A DNA stretch of 32,773 bases from Actinomycetales bacterium (GCA_018970885.1 JAGWVL010000010.1:1-32773); one strand, 5' to 3'; shown: positions 1 through 10,893, numbered from the stretch's first letter. Program-made: numbers and translations. Notes: generated by a model from the letters alone, not told the origin.

Positions 1-448
1 TGGTGCGGGAATGAATTTTTGCGACCCAACGCTTCAGTGAATCATGCGCCATTGTTAAGCCGTAGTGACGAGCAAACCCTGCAATATCGGTTTGGTAGAT
101 TGACAAAGTTGGAATACCTAAACGCTCTGCAACTCTCGAAGCATAATTTCCAAGAAAAAATGGAGAAGCCAGATGTACAACATCCGGGTTGAATCCATCA
201 ATTAGAGGTTCAATAGCTTTCTGAGGAAATCCAAGAGGCAGCAAACCTTTCATCTCTAAACTCGGAACACGTCTGACTCTAAATCCGGCGTATTCAGATA
301 CTCCGCCAGCACTTTCTGGAGCGATCACGAGTGCTTGATGTCCTTGTGCTCGTAGATACTCCAGAATGCGAAGCACCGAGTTGGTAACACCATTTATCTG
401 GGGGAGGAAGGATTCTGTGACCACGACTACACGCAGGGATCGCTTCAT
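1..448 (-). CDS. GT4-family glycosyltransferase, N-terminal part (cut by window edge)
   Basis: Reading the minus strand from ATG at 448-446 gives MKRSLRVVVVTESFLPQING and continues open for 149 codons to the window edge. It is missing from the ORF track because it has no stop in the window. The TESFLPQINGVTNSVLRILEYL start, the EALVIAP-like segment (here QALVIAPES) and FNPDVVHLASPFFLG fit the N-terminal Rossmann domain of GT4 retaining glycosyltransferases. These include actinobacterial enzymes annotated as mannosyl- or glucosyltransferases acting on phosphatidylinositol or lipid acceptors. The catalytic C-terminal half lies outside the window, so donor and acceptor cannot be stated. An in-frame stop lies 24-22 nt upstream of the ATG, leaving little room for a longer start. 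The gene is divergent from etfB across 120 bp. As I recall, a glycosyltransferase also lies near etfBA in mycobacteria. Confidence 0.85.
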   Translation of the reverse strand, partial: MKRSLRVVVVTESFLPQINGVTNSVLRILEYLRAQGHQALVIAPESAGGVSEYAGFRVRRVPSLEMKGLLPLGFPQKAIEPLIDGFNPDVVHLASPFFLGNYASRVAERLGIPTLSIYQTDIAGFARHYGLTMAHDSLKRWVAKIHSRT

Positions 449-543
449 GCCGTTAGGTTGAGCCAATTCTCAGACTTAAAGTAGAAGTTGAGGTTACGAG
501 TCGGCAAACCGTGCGTGAAATCTCGAGCTGCGGTAGCAAAATG

Positions 544-561
544 GGTTACTCACCAGTAACC
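544..561. promoter_or_regulatory. Perfect palindrome GGTTACT-N4-AGTAACC upstream of etfB, candidate repressor operator
   Basis: A 7-bp perfect inverted repeat with the 4-nt spacer CACC ends 7 nt before the etfB ATG. It covers most of the hexamer TAACCT (557-562), which is correctly placed to be the -10 box of a leaderless etfBA transcript. A protein bound here would block RNA polymerase. A further half-site GGTTAC occurs at 492-497. The size and symmetry suit a dimeric regulator, for example of the TetR or GntR family. The regulator is not in the window. An RNA hairpin is possible instead, but only if transcription starts upstream of 544. Confidence 0.5.
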
Positions 562-562
562 T
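557..562 (+). promoter_or_regulatory. Putative -10 hexamer TAACCT for leaderless etfBA
   Basis: TAACCT fits the actinobacterial -10 pattern TANNNT and is followed by 6 nt and then the etfB ATG at 569. That spacing would put the transcription start on the A of the start codon. There is no convincing Shine-Dalgarno sequence before the ATG, which agrees with a leaderless transcript. No clear -35 is visible. Confidence 0.45.
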
Positions 563-568
563 TTGGCT

Positions 569-1351
569 ATGAAAATCGCCGTTTGCGTCAAGCAGGTCCC
601 AGATTCATGGGCTGAAAAGAAGATGGTCAATGGAGTTCTTGATCGCGAGAATGTTGATGCGGTTTTGAATGATCTTGATGAGTACGCAGTTGAAGAAGCG
701 CTGCGTATCGCAGAGGCTCATGGTGGAAATGAAGAGGATGGCCCACACACAGTTACCGTCATTTCAATGGGACCAGAGCGTGCAACTGAAGCGGTTCGTA
801 AAGCATTATCAATGGGTGCAAATGATGCGATTTTGATAACTGACGCAAAGCTATCTGGTGCAGATGCGCTCGCAACATCAGCTGTCCTTGCCGCAGTCAT
901 TGAAAAGGGTGGATTTGATTTAGTTATTTGCGGTACAGAATCAACAGATGCGCGGATGAGCGTTGTTCCTGCGATGCTAGCTGAGCGATTAAATGTTGCA
1001 CAGTTAACCTTTGCCTCAAAGGTTGAGGTAGATCCGGCAGCACAGAAAGTGTCAATTACACGTGTTACCGAAGCTGGCGTTGATGAAATGAACGCTGCTT
1101 TTCCATGTGTTATCTCAGTTGTTGAAAAGATTAATGAGCCTCGCTACCCATCATTTAAGGGAATCATGGCTGCAAAGAAAAAGAGTATTGAAACTCGAGA
1201 TTTAACTTCTGTGGGCGTGACTGTTGATTCAGCATGGTCACTGGTTGCCGATTCATCACCACGTCCACCACGTGCAGCCGGAATCAAGGTCAGTGATGAT
1301 AATTCAGCGGCCCAAATGGTTTCATTCCTAGCAGAAAAGAAGTTGATATGA
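569..1351 (+). CDS. etfB: Electron transfer flavoprotein, beta subunit
   Basis: EtfB pairs with EtfA to carry electrons from acyl-CoA and related flavin dehydrogenases towards the respiratory chain; the beta subunit binds AMP. The protein is 260 residues, normal for the family. It opens with MKIAVCVKQVPDSW and contains NDLDEYAVEEALRI, the AMP-domain segment TVISMGPERATEAVRKALSMGAN, GTESTDARMSVVPAMLAERL, and the late signature FPCVISVVEKINEPRYPSFKGIMAAKKK. The ORF track begins at TTG 563. I prefer ATG 569, because it gives the usual MKIAV start and sits 6 nt after a TAACCT box. The stop overlaps the etfA start by ATGA, implying translational coupling. A palindrome upstream suggests repressor control. 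Confidence 0.95.
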   Translation: MKIAVCVKQVPDSWAEKKMVNGVLDRENVDAVLNDLDEYAVEEALRIAEAHGGNEEDGPHTVTVISMGPERATEAVRKALSMGANDAILITDAKLSGADALATSAVLAAVIEKGGFDLVICGTESTDARMSVVPAMLAERLNVAQLTFASKVEVDPAAQKVSITRVTEAGVDEMNAAFPCVISVVEKINEPRYPSFKGIMAAKKKSIETRDLTSVGVTVDSAWSLVADSSPRPPRAAGIKVSDDNSAAQMVSFLAEKKLI

Positions 1352-2301
1352 GCAAAGTATTGATTTTGGCTGACTTTATTAACTCTAAGGCCACTAAAAC
1401 AAACGCTGAATTAGCAACAGTAGGTGCTCGCATTGGCGAGGTAACTGCAGTTGTTCTTGCCTCTGCAGGAAAAGGTTCAGCAATGGCTGCTGAGATTAAC
1501 AAGGGTCCAGTTTCTAAGATTGTTGTAGTTGAATCAGATGCATTTGTTAACAATGGCGTTGCAGCCGTTGCTGATGTCCTTGCTCAAATTATCGCTGCGC
1601 AATCACCAGCTGCGGTCTTAATTGCATCACATGCATTTGGCAAAGAGGTTGCGGCTCGTACAGCGGTTAAGAGCGGTTCAGGAATCATTACAGATGCAGT
1701 TGATGTCTCTGCAGACATAACAGCTACCCAACTTGTCTTCGGTGGATCGACGACGGTTCATTCGAAGGTTTCTCACGGAACACCTATCATTACTGTTCGT
1801 CCAAATTCAGTTGATGCGCAAACAGGTGCGGCAACACCTGCCGTTGAAACTCTTTCACTTCAAGTTTCAGATGCATCAAAGAAGGCAACCATTACCTCAT
1901 CACAACCTCCAGTGCAGGGTGGGCGTCCCGAGTTAACAGAGGCAAACATCGTTGTTTCTGGCGGACGCGGAACAAATGGAGATTTCTCTGCGGTCGAAGG
2001 GTTTGCTGACTCATTAGGTGCAGCTGTTGGTGCATCACGTGCAGCAACTGATGCGGGTTGGTACCCACACTCATATCAAGTGGGACAAACCGGAAAAACT
2101 GTTAGCCCACAGCTCTATGTTGCATGTGGAATTTCCGGAGCGATCCAGCATCGTGCAGGAATGCAGACAAGTAAGACGATCGTCGTGATTAATAAAGATC
2201 CGGAAGCACCGCTCTTTGAAATCGCAGATTTTGGCGTGGTGGGAGACCTGTTTGCCGTTCTACCGAAGGCAACTGAAGGCGTTAAAGCCCACAAGTCATA
2301 G
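1348..2301 (+). CDS. etfA: Electron transfer flavoprotein, alpha subunit (FAD-binding)
   Basis: This is the partner of EtfB; it holds the redox FAD of the ETF heterodimer in the cytoplasm. The protein has 317 residues. An N-terminal alpha/beta domain covers roughly residues 1-185. The C-terminal FAD domain (about 195-315) is marked by [20 protein letters not shown], the SRAATDAGW segment, and [36 protein letters not shown], all classic EtfA signatures. The start overlaps the etfB stop by 4 nt. The gene ends in TAG at 2299-2301, and those bases also form the first half of a TAGACT hexamer that probably serves the next gene. Confidence 0.96.
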   Translation: MSKVLILADFINSKATKTNAELATVGARIGEVTAVVLASAGKGSAMAAEINKGPVSKIVVVESDAFVNNGVAAVADVLAQIIAAQSPAAVLIASHAFGKEVAARTAVKSGSGIITDAVDVSADITATQLVFGGSTTVHSKVSHGTPIITVRPNSVDAQTGAATPAVETLSLQVSDASKKATITSSQPPVQGGRPELTEANIVVSGGRGTNGDFSAVEGFADSLGAAVGASRAATDAGWYPHSYQVGQTGKTVSPQLYVACGISGAIQHRAGMQTSKTIVVINKDPEAPLFEIADFGVVGDLFAVLPKATEGVKAHKS

Positions 2302-2304
2302 ACT
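2299..2304 (+). promoter_or_regulatory. Putative -10 hexamer TAGACT overlapping the etfA stop codon
   Basis: TAGACT starts with the etfA stop codon TAG and is followed by 7 nt and then the GTG start of the cysteine desulfurase gene. The sequence and spacing match two further sites in this window, before gatC and ilvD. It fits a leaderless promoter of TANNNT type. No -35 element is recognisable, so transcription could instead simply continue from etfBA. Confidence 0.4.
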
Positions 2305-2311
2305 TAGGCCT

Positions 2312-3450
2312 GTGCCTTCAATCTATGTAGACCATGCTGCAACGACACCACTGTCGCCTGCTGCATTCAAGGCGTTTACCTTTCAACTCCAGGAGCTTGG
2401 TAATCCCTCGAGTCTGCACACCCATGGCCGCGCAGCCCGTAAAGCGTTAGAGGATGCTCGTGAAGCAATTGCAGGTCAAGTTGGCTGCCTTCCATCAGAA
2501 GTTATCTTTACTGCATCAGGAACTGAAGCTAACAACATTGCCCTTAAAGGTATGTGGTGGAATGGAAAAGCCCAGGGCAAGAAAGTTGTAGTTATTTCTG
2601 CGGTCGAACATCATGCGATTTTGGATCCTGCACATTGGCTAGAAACTCAAGAGGGCGCAGAGGTAATCCAGGTTCCAGTCGGTGTAGATGGGGTTATCGA
2701 TTTAGATTTTCTCAAAGATTTGATTGCACGACGATCTGGAGAAATTGCTGTAATTTCAATCATGCACTCCAACAATGAAACCGGGGTCATTCAGCCGATA
2801 GAAGAAGTTGTTGCAATGGCCGAAAACATTCCGGTACACACCGATGCGGTTCAGAGTTTCAAGAAGGTTCCGCTTTCATACCAAGAACTTGGTGTGACCG
2901 CCTTAACTTTGAGTGCGCACAAAGTTGGAGGCCCACTTGGAATCGGTGCATTAATTTTGCGAAGAGCTTATGAGATTCCAGCGTTGCTTCATGGTGGTGG
3001 ACAAGAGCGCGAAATTCGGAGTGGAACTTTAAATGCACCGAGTATCGTGGCTTTTTCGGCGGCCGCAACTGAAAAATACCCAAGTGCTGAGGTCCAAAAT
3101 CTGCGCGACAACTTTATTCAAGCGATACATCAGGCAATTCCGGATGCCTATGTCAATGGCGAGGCTAGCCGACGCTTACCGGGAATAGTTAACGTTACCT
3201 TTCCTGGTACACAAAGCGATACCTTGTTGCTTCTTCTAGATAATGCTCATGTCTCTGCTTCAACAGGATCTGCATGTAGTGCAGGGGTTCATGAGGCAAG
3301 CCATGTACTGCTCGCGATGGGCCACACCGAAGCAACCGCTCAATCCTCGCTTCGCTTCTCATTTGGTGCCGCATCTACCCAGGCAGATGTTGACTTTGTA
3401 ATGTCAGTGCTGCCCGATGTAATTCGTACAGGACGGGCGGCACACCTTAA

Positions 3451-3454
<4 letters not shown>
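2312..3454 (+). CDS. iscS: Cysteine desulfurase, IscS/NifS class
   Basis: This PLP enzyme removes sulfur from cysteine as an enzyme-bound persulfide. Its place directly before mnmA indicates sulfur supply for tRNA 2-thiouridine, and perhaps Fe-S clusters. The protein is 380 residues from GTG 2312 and begins [18 protein letters not shown]. Visible motifs are [31 protein letters not shown], the PLP-lysine segment [15 protein letters not shown] and the persulfide-cysteine loop [21 protein letters not shown]. The ORF track start at 2216 lies deep inside etfA and is not credible; GTG 2312 gives the family N-terminus. Its stop overlaps the mnmA start by 4 nt. The exact subclass (IscS or NifS-like) is not certain. 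Confidence 0.92.
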
Positions 3455-6542
<3,088 letters not shown>

Positions 6543-6548
6543 TAGTAT
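6543..6548 (+). promoter_or_regulatory. Putative -10 hexamer TAGTAT before the 40-residue membrane protein gene
   Basis: TAGTAT directly follows the ligA stop codon and precedes the ATG at 6556 by 7 nt. That matches the leaderless spacing seen elsewhere in this window. No Shine-Dalgarno sequence is present before that ATG. No -35 could be recognised. Confidence 0.4.
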
Positions 6549-6555
6549 TTTGTCC

Positions 6556-6678
6556 ATGATTACTCTTGCTAGTGAGATAACCCGTGAACTTCCAGCACCT
6601 CCAGTCTTTTTTGGAATCTTCACCTTTGTTGTGATGTCAATCTTTCTGTACTTAGTACTTCGCCTAGACCGAGACTAA
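6556..6678 (+). CDS. Small single-pass membrane protein of unknown function, 40 residues
   Basis: This ORF is too short for the supplied track. It reads MITLASEITRELPAPPVFFG followed by the hydrophobic stretch IFTFVVMSIFLYLVL and ends RLDRD. It therefore has a short acidic/proline N-terminal part, one membrane segment (about residues 17-35) and a charged tail. It fills the 137-bp gap between ligA and nadD, ends 1 nt before the nadD start codon, and has a TAGTAT box 7 nt before its ATG. From memory, short proteins with an ELP.PP..FG-like start followed by one membrane helix occur beside nadD in other actinobacteria, which supports it being real. I cannot run the comparison. No function is known to me; translational coupling to nadD is plausible. 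Confidence 0.7.
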   Translation: MITLASEITRELPAPPVFFGIFTFVVMSIFLYLVLRLDRD

Positions 6679-6679
6679 T

Positions 6680-7228
6680 TTGTCCCGAGTTGGTATTTAC
6701 GGAGGAACCTTTGACCCAATTCATTTGGGTCATTTGCATGTAATTACCCAGTTGATTGAAAAGAATTTAGTAGATCAATTATTTGTTGTTCCGGCTGGAG
6801 AACCTTTATTGCGCGAGAACGCGCCGATTGCAACTGCTGCGCAACGACGAGCCATGTGTCAGTTAGCGGTTGCTGATTTACCAGCAGCTGTCGCCAGTAA
6901 GGTGCAGGTAAATCCAATCGAAGTTCTGCGGATGGGACCAAGTTATGCCATCGATACCGTTGAAGCGATTGCTCAAAGTTATCCCGATGACACAATTGTT
7001 CTAGTGATCGGCCAAGATGCAGCAGAAAAGTTGAATCAATGGCATCGCATCGATGAGTTACGAGGGATGGTCGAATTCTTGATCATAGGGCGTCCTGGGT
7101 ATTCAGGTGATGGTGTGGATATTGGCGCTCTCAATGTTGCCGCCACCACAATTCGCCAAGGAATGAGCGAAGATCTTTCGTCATCGGTAGCTGCATTTAT
7201 ACGAGAGAATAACCTCTATGACAATTAG
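6680..7228 (+). CDS. nadD: Nicotinate-nucleotide adenylyltransferase
   Basis: NadD converts nicotinate mononucleotide and ATP to deamido-NAD, the adenylation step of NAD synthesis. The protein is 182 residues. The nucleotidyltransferase signature GGTFDPIHLGHLHV (residues 8-21, with HxGH) is clear, as are VVPAGEPLLRENAPIATAAQRRAMC, the DTVEAIAQSYPDDTIVLVIGQDAA segment, and a C-terminal TTIRQGM in place of the usual ISSTxIR. The start is TTG at 6680, 1 nt after the stop of the small membrane protein. No ATG or GTG fits the conserved N-terminus, so initiation probably depends on coupling to the upstream ORF. The end overlaps rsfS by 11 nt. Confidence 0.95.
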   Translation: MSRVGIYGGTFDPIHLGHLHVITQLIEKNLVDQLFVVPAGEPLLRENAPIATAAQRRAMCQLAVADLPAAVASKVQVNPIEVLRMGPSYAIDTVEAIAQSYPDDTIVLVIGQDAAEKLNQWHRIDELRGMVEFLIIGRPGYSGDGVDIGALNVAATTIRQGMSEDLSSSVAAFIRENNLYDN

Positions 7229-7595
7229 CAGCAGAACACTCGAGATCACCCAAGTTGCCGCCCAAGCTGCAATCGACAAGATTGCCCAAGATGTTGTGGC
7301 TTTGGATCTTTCAGACCAGTTAGTTCTCAGTGAGGTGTTCTTAATTGCAACCGGCCACAATGAGGCACAAGTTGATGCTATTGCAGATGAGGTAGAGCGC
7401 CAGCTTGCTGCAATTGGTGAGAAGCCACTTCGCCGTGAACATGGTGCTGAATGGATTTTGTTAGATTATTCAGATCTTGTTGTGCATGTACAAAGTGCAG
7501 CGCTTCGCAAGTACTACATGTTGGATCGTTTATGGAATGACTGCCCATCAATTGAATTAGCAGCAGTGAGGCAGGCCGCCGTCTATGGCCGGTAA
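7218..7595 (+). CDS. rsfS: Ribosomal silencing factor RsfS (Iojap family)
   Basis: RsfS binds ribosomal protein uL14 and blocks joining of the subunits when nutrients are short. The protein has 125 residues and shows the family signature: LDLSDQLVLSEVFLIATGHNEAQVDAIADEVERQL, then REHGAEWILLDYSDLVVHVQSAALRKYYMLDRLWNDCP. It overlaps nadD by 11 nt upstream and the phosphatase gene by 11 nt downstream, so the three are translated from one message. The order nadD-rsfS-phosphatase is conserved in actinobacteria such as mycobacteria. Confidence 0.96.
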   Translation: MTISSRTLEITQVAAQAAIDKIAQDVVALDLSDQLVLSEVFLIATGHNEAQVDAIADEVERQLAAIGEKPLRREHGAEWILLDYSDLVVHVQSAALRKYYMLDRLWNDCPSIELAAVRQAAVYGR

Positions 7596-8235
7596 TCGCG
7601 TTGTTTTATGGCGTCACGGCCAGACTGATTGGAATGTTGTAAACCGTTTTCAGGGTCACTCAGATATTGGGCTCAATGAGGTTGGCCGTTTTCAAGTTCA
7701 GCATGCTGCACAAATTCTTGCAGGTATGAAACCAACAATGATTATTTCAAGTGATCTGGAACGTGCACGAGATACAGCGCAATCTCTTGCTGATCTAACT
7801 GGTTTAACTGTCCAGATTGATCATGATCTTCGTGAAACAAATGGTGGATTATGGGAAGGAAAAACAGGTGCAGAAAATCGCGCCGAGGATTTCCAAAACT
7901 TTATTCGATGGATTGATGGTGAAGATAATCCCGCAGGTACCACAGGTGAGCGACGTAGCGAGGTTGCAGATCGTGCAGTTCGAGCAATCAAAAAAGCATT
8001 AGGAGATAAGACAGATCAGTTATTAGTTGTGACAACTCATGGTGGTACAGCGCGTTGCATCATGGGATCTCTGCTGCAACTTCCGATGTCCCACTGGGGC
8101 GTAATCGGGGGACTATCTAATGCATCGTGGTCGATTTTGGAACGAAACCCACGACAATGGAATTTGATTGAACATAATGCAGGCTCTGTACCAGAGCCTG
8201 TCTATGGCGAAGAAAGTGGTGCAACTTCAGCTTAA
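7585..8235 (+). CDS. Histidine phosphatase superfamily protein (phosphoglycerate mutase-like)
   Basis: The 216-residue protein starts MAGNRVVLWRHGQTDWN, with the catalytic RHG at residues 10-12. It continues with SDIGLNEVGRFQ, SSDLERARDTAQSLAD, LRETNGGLWEGKT and a second active-site histidine in VVTTHGGTARC. This is the cofactor-dependent phosphoglycerate mutase / phosphatase fold. In mycobacteria the gene after rsfS encodes a glucosyl-3-phosphoglycerate phosphatase (GpgP), so that activity is a candidate by synteny. The sequence alone does not distinguish it from other phosphatases of the family. It starts inside rsfS, with an 11-nt overlap. Confidence 0.88.
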   Translation: MAGNRVVLWRHGQTDWNVVNRFQGHSDIGLNEVGRFQVQHAAQILAGMKPTMIISSDLERARDTAQSLADLTGLTVQIDHDLRETNGGLWEGKTGAENRAEDFQNFIRWIDGEDNPAGTTGERRSEVADRAVRAIKKALGDKTDQLLVVTTHGGTARCIMGSLLQLPMSHWGVIGGLSNASWSILERNPRQWNLIEHNAGSVPEPVYGEESGATSA

Positions 8236-8241
8236 GGCTGG

Positions 8242-8262
8242 CCGCAGTAAATGCGGTAAGGT
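8242..8262 (+). promoter_or_regulatory. Small hairpin and possible -10 (TAAGGT) before tRNA-Ala
   Basis: CCGCA-GTAAA-TGCGG (8242-8256) is a perfect 5-bp hairpin just after the phosphatase stop codon. It has no T-run, so it is not a standard terminator. It is followed at once by TAAGGT (8257-8262), which fits TANNNT and would start transcription around 13 nt before the tRNA 5' end. The call is weak: no -35 is evident, and the tRNA could be read through from upstream. Confidence 0.3.
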
Positions 8263-8281
8263 CTGCACTCGCAGAAATATT

Positions 8282-8354
8282 GGGGCTATAGCGCAGCTGG
8301 TAGCGCACCTGCATGGCATGCAGGGGGTCAGGGGTTCAAATCCCCTTAGCTCCA
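8282..8354 (+). tRNA. tRNA-Ala (anticodon GGC)
   Basis: The 73-nt sequence folds as a full cloverleaf. The acceptor stem is GGGGCTA / TAGCTCC with one G-T pair. The D arm region is GCGC-AGCTGGTA-GCGC. The anticodon stem is CCTGC / GCAGG with loop ATGGCAT, giving anticodon GGC for Ala codons GCC and GCU. The T arm is AGGGG-TTCAAAT-CCCCT. The discriminator base is A, and CCA is not encoded (the DNA continues CGT). The leuS ATG begins 3 nt after the discriminator base. Confidence 0.97.
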
Positions 8355-8357
8355 CGT

Positions 8358-10847
8358 ATGAATAACAACGTGAATGATGAGCGTGAGCACGCGGCATACG
8401 ACTTTGCCTACGTGCAGGAAAAATGGCTGCCCGTTTGGGATGAACTTCAACCCTTTAAATCAGGCCGTGCAGATGACAAACGTGAAAAAAAGTATGTCCT
8501 GGATATGTTTCCGTACCCATCGGGAGATCTTCACATGGGTCATGCCGAGGCTTACGCACTTGGCGATGTAATCGCTCGTTACTGGGCACAAAAGGGCTTC
8601 AATGTGATGCACCCAATTGGCTGGGATGCCTTTGGATTACCTGCTGAAAACGCTGCGATTAAGCGAAACTCAGATCCACGTATTTGGACCTATGAAAACA
8701 TCGCGGTGCAAAAGGCATCGATGCGACGCTATGCATGTTCTTTTGATTGGGACCGAGTCTTTAACACCTGTGATCCTGAATACTACAAATGGAATCAGTG
8801 GTTGTTCTTAAAGTTTTACGAACGTGGCTTGGCCTATCGCAAAGATTCTGCGGTTAACTGGTGTCCCGGGTGTCAAACAGTTCTGGCAAATGAACAGGTA
8901 GTAGCAGGCCTGTGCGAGCGATGCGATTCAACAGTTACTAAAAAGAAGTTAAACCAGTGGTACTTCAAGATCACTGATTACGCCGATCGCTTACTTGATG
9001 ACATGGCACAACTTGAAGGTAAGTGGCCTGACAAGGTTTTAACCATGCAGCGCAACTGGATCGGTCGTTCAACCGGTGCAAATGTAAAGTTTGAAATCGA
9101 AGGACGTGCTGAGCCGGTAACGATTTATACAACCCGCCCCGATACTTTGTTTGGTGCAACATTTATGGTCGTAGCAGTCGACAGCGACCTTGCCACTGAA
9201 CTTGTTCAAGGCACCGGTGTTGAATCTGAGTTCGCTAAGTATTTAGAAACTATCAAGGCGGCAAGTGATATCGATCGACTTGCAACAGATCGTCCAAAGA
9301 GTGGTGTATTCCTTAATCGCTTTGCTATAAATCCAGTAAATGGTGAGAAATTGCCTATCTGGGCAAGTGATTATGTATTAGCAGACTACGGAACTGGCGC
9401 AATCATGGCGGTTCCAGCACATGATCAGCGCGATTTAGATTTTGCTCGCGCCATGAAGCTACCTGTACGTGTTGTGGTCGAAACCGGCGAAGAAGATCCG
9501 AATGTATCGGGTGTTGCAACCATTGGTGATGGAAAACTAGTTAACTCAGATATTTTGAATGGCCTCAACAAAGCAGATGCAATCACTGAAATTAACAAGA
9601 AGTTAGAGGCTGAAGGAAAAGGTGTTGCCGCACGTAACTACCGCCTGCGCGATTGGCTAGTGTCACGTCAGCGTTACTGGGGAACACCAATTCCAATCAT
9701 TCACTGCCCATCATGTGGCGAGGTTCCAGTTCCTTCCGATCAACTTCCTCTGACTCTTCCCAATGCTGAAGGTTTAGACCTTAAGCCCAAGGGAACATCA
9801 CCACTTGGTGCTGCAACTGATTGGGTAAATGTAAAATGCCCACAGTGTTCTGCCAATGCAAAACGCGACACAGACACGATGGATACATTCGTTGATTCTT
9901 CTTGGTATTACCTGCGATATACAGACCCAACTAACGCCAATGAACCTTTCTCCAAGAAAGATGTTGATACCTGGTTACCAGTAGATCAATATGTTGGAGG
10001 AGTTACTCACGCGATCTTGCACCTGTTGTACAGCCGTTTCTTCACCAAGGTGCTCAACGACATGGGAATGGTTGACTTCAATGAACCATTTACCCGTTTG
10101 CTCAACCAAGGAATGGTTGTCATGGATGGCTCTGCAATGTCCAAGAGTCGTGGAAATCTTGTTCGTTTATCAGATGAGTTAGAAAACCATGGAGTTGATG
10201 CGATTCGTTTGTCTATGGTTTTTGCTGGTCCTCCGGAAGATGATGTGGATTGGTCAGATGTATCGCCATCAGGTTCGGTTAAGTTTTTGACTCGTGCGTG
10301 GAGATTGTCAGGGGATGTAGCAAGCCCTGCAGGTGTCGATTTCAGTACCGGCGATTTAGGGTTGCGAAAGGCAACCCATAAAGCACTTCATGATGCTGGC
10401 TTTGCAGTCGAATCTTTCCGTTTCAATGTTGCTGTTGCACGCGTAATGGAGCTAGTTAATGCAACCCGTAAGGCGATTGATTCCGGTTGTGGAGCTGCAG
10501 ATCCTGCAGTTCGGGAAGCCGTTGAAGCGATCGCGATTATGTTGTCACTTGTTGCGCCATTTACCGCTGAGGAAATGTGGGAGCGTCTTGGCCATAAGCC
10601 ATGTGTGGCACTTGCTGGCTGGCCTACAGTTGATGAGAAGTTACTGGTTGCAGATGCCGTCACTGTCGTTGTGCAAATCAATGGAAAGATCAAAGATCGC
10701 ATTGATGTAGCACCAACAATTTCAGATGCAGAGCTTGAGGCTGCAGCTCTTGGGCTACCAAGCATTGTTGAAGCGCTAGCCGGGGCGACGGTCAACAAGA
10801 TCATCACCCGCGCACCAAAGCTTGTAAATATCGTTATCAACAACTAA
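8358..10847 (+). CDS. leuS: Leucyl-tRNA synthetase
   Basis: LeuRS charges tRNA-Leu. The protein is 829 residues from ATG 8358. It shows the class I HIGH-type motif at 59-62 ([19 protein letters not shown]), a cysteine-rich zinc-like insert ([22 protein letters not shown]), the editing domain ([17 protein letters not shown] ... [16 protein letters not shown]), [17 protein letters not shown], and [19 protein letters not shown]. The KMSKS loop reads SAMSKSRGN near residue 592; the Ala in place of Lys appears, from memory, in related actinobacterial LeuRS. The ORF track start (8313) lies inside the tRNA gene and is rejected. There is no Shine-Dalgarno in the 3-nt spacer, so translation probably begins on a tRNA-processed, near-leaderless 5' end. 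An alternative GTG lies four codons downstream. Confidence 0.95.
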   Translation: MNNNVNDEREHAAYDFAYVQEKWLPVWDELQPFKSGRADDKREKKYVLDMFPYPSGDLHMGHAEAYALGDVIARYWAQKGFNVMHPIGWDAFGLPAENAAIKRNSDPRIWTYENIAVQKASMRRYACSFDWDRVFNTCDPEYYKWNQWLFLKFYERGLAYRKDSAVNWCPGCQTVLANEQVVAGLCERCDSTVTKKKLNQWYFKITDYADRLLDDMAQLEGKWPDKVLTMQRNWIGRSTGANVKFEIEGRAEPVTIYTTRPDTLFGATFMVVAVDSDLATELVQGTGVESEFAKYLETIKAASDIDRLATDRPKSGVFLNRFAINPVNGEKLPIWASDYVLADYGTGAIMAVPAHDQRDLDFARAMKLPVRVVVETGEEDPNVSGVATIGDGKLVNSDILNGLNKADAITEINKKLEAEGKGVAARNYRLRDWLVSRQRYWGTPIPIIHCPSCGEVPVPSDQLPLTLPNAEGLDLKPKGTSPLGAATDWVNVKCPQCSANAKRDTDTMDTFVDSSWYYLRYTDPTNANEPFSKKDVDTWLPVDQYVGGVTHAILHLLYSRFFTKVLNDMGMVDFNEPFTRLLNQGMVVMDGSAMSKSRGNLVRLSDELENHGVDAIRLSMVFAGPPEDDVDWSDVSPSGSVKFLTRAWRLSGDVASPAGVDFSTGDLGLRKATHKALHDAGFAVESFRFNVAVARVMELVNATRKAIDSGCGAADPAVREAVEAIAIMLSLVAPFTAEEMWERLGHKPCVALAGWPTVDEKLLVADAVTVVVQINGKIKDRIDVAPTISDAELEAAALGLPSIVEALAGATVNKIITRAPKLVNIVINN

Positions 10848-10872
10848 TTCACCCGTTTCCTTAAGGCATTAT

Positions 10873-10892
10873 TGCCAACCTAACAATTGGCA
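10873..10892. promoter_or_regulatory. Inverted repeat TGCCAA-N8-TTGGCA just before comEA
   Basis: A perfect 6-bp inverted repeat with an 8-nt spacer ends 1 nt before the comEA ATG. It lies in the 46-bp leuS-comEA gap and has no T-run, so it is not an ordinary terminator. Its spacer contains TAACAA, near where a leaderless -10 would be expected. It could be an operator for comEA-comEC or an RNA hairpin covering the start codon. The role is unproven. Confidence 0.35.
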
Positions 10893-10893
10893 G

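Noticed and set aside
2216-2311. N-terminal extension of the cysteine desulfurase in the ORF track
   Set aside because: The extra 32 residues come from the etfA coding region in another frame. The family N-terminus [10 protein letters not shown] begins just after GTG 2312.
8313-8357. ORF track extension of leuS into the tRNA-Ala gene
   Set aside because: These codons are tRNA sequence. The residues [15 protein letters not shown] are a familiar artefact of translating tRNA genes.
8168-8365. 65-codon ORF across the phosphatase end and tRNA-Ala
   Set aside because: Its C-terminal [17 protein letters not shown] is translated tRNA; not a protein.
10388-10843. 151-codon minus-strand ORF opposite the end of leuS
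   Set aside because: Ser/Thr/Ala-rich shadow translation of the leuS C-terminal region with no family signature.
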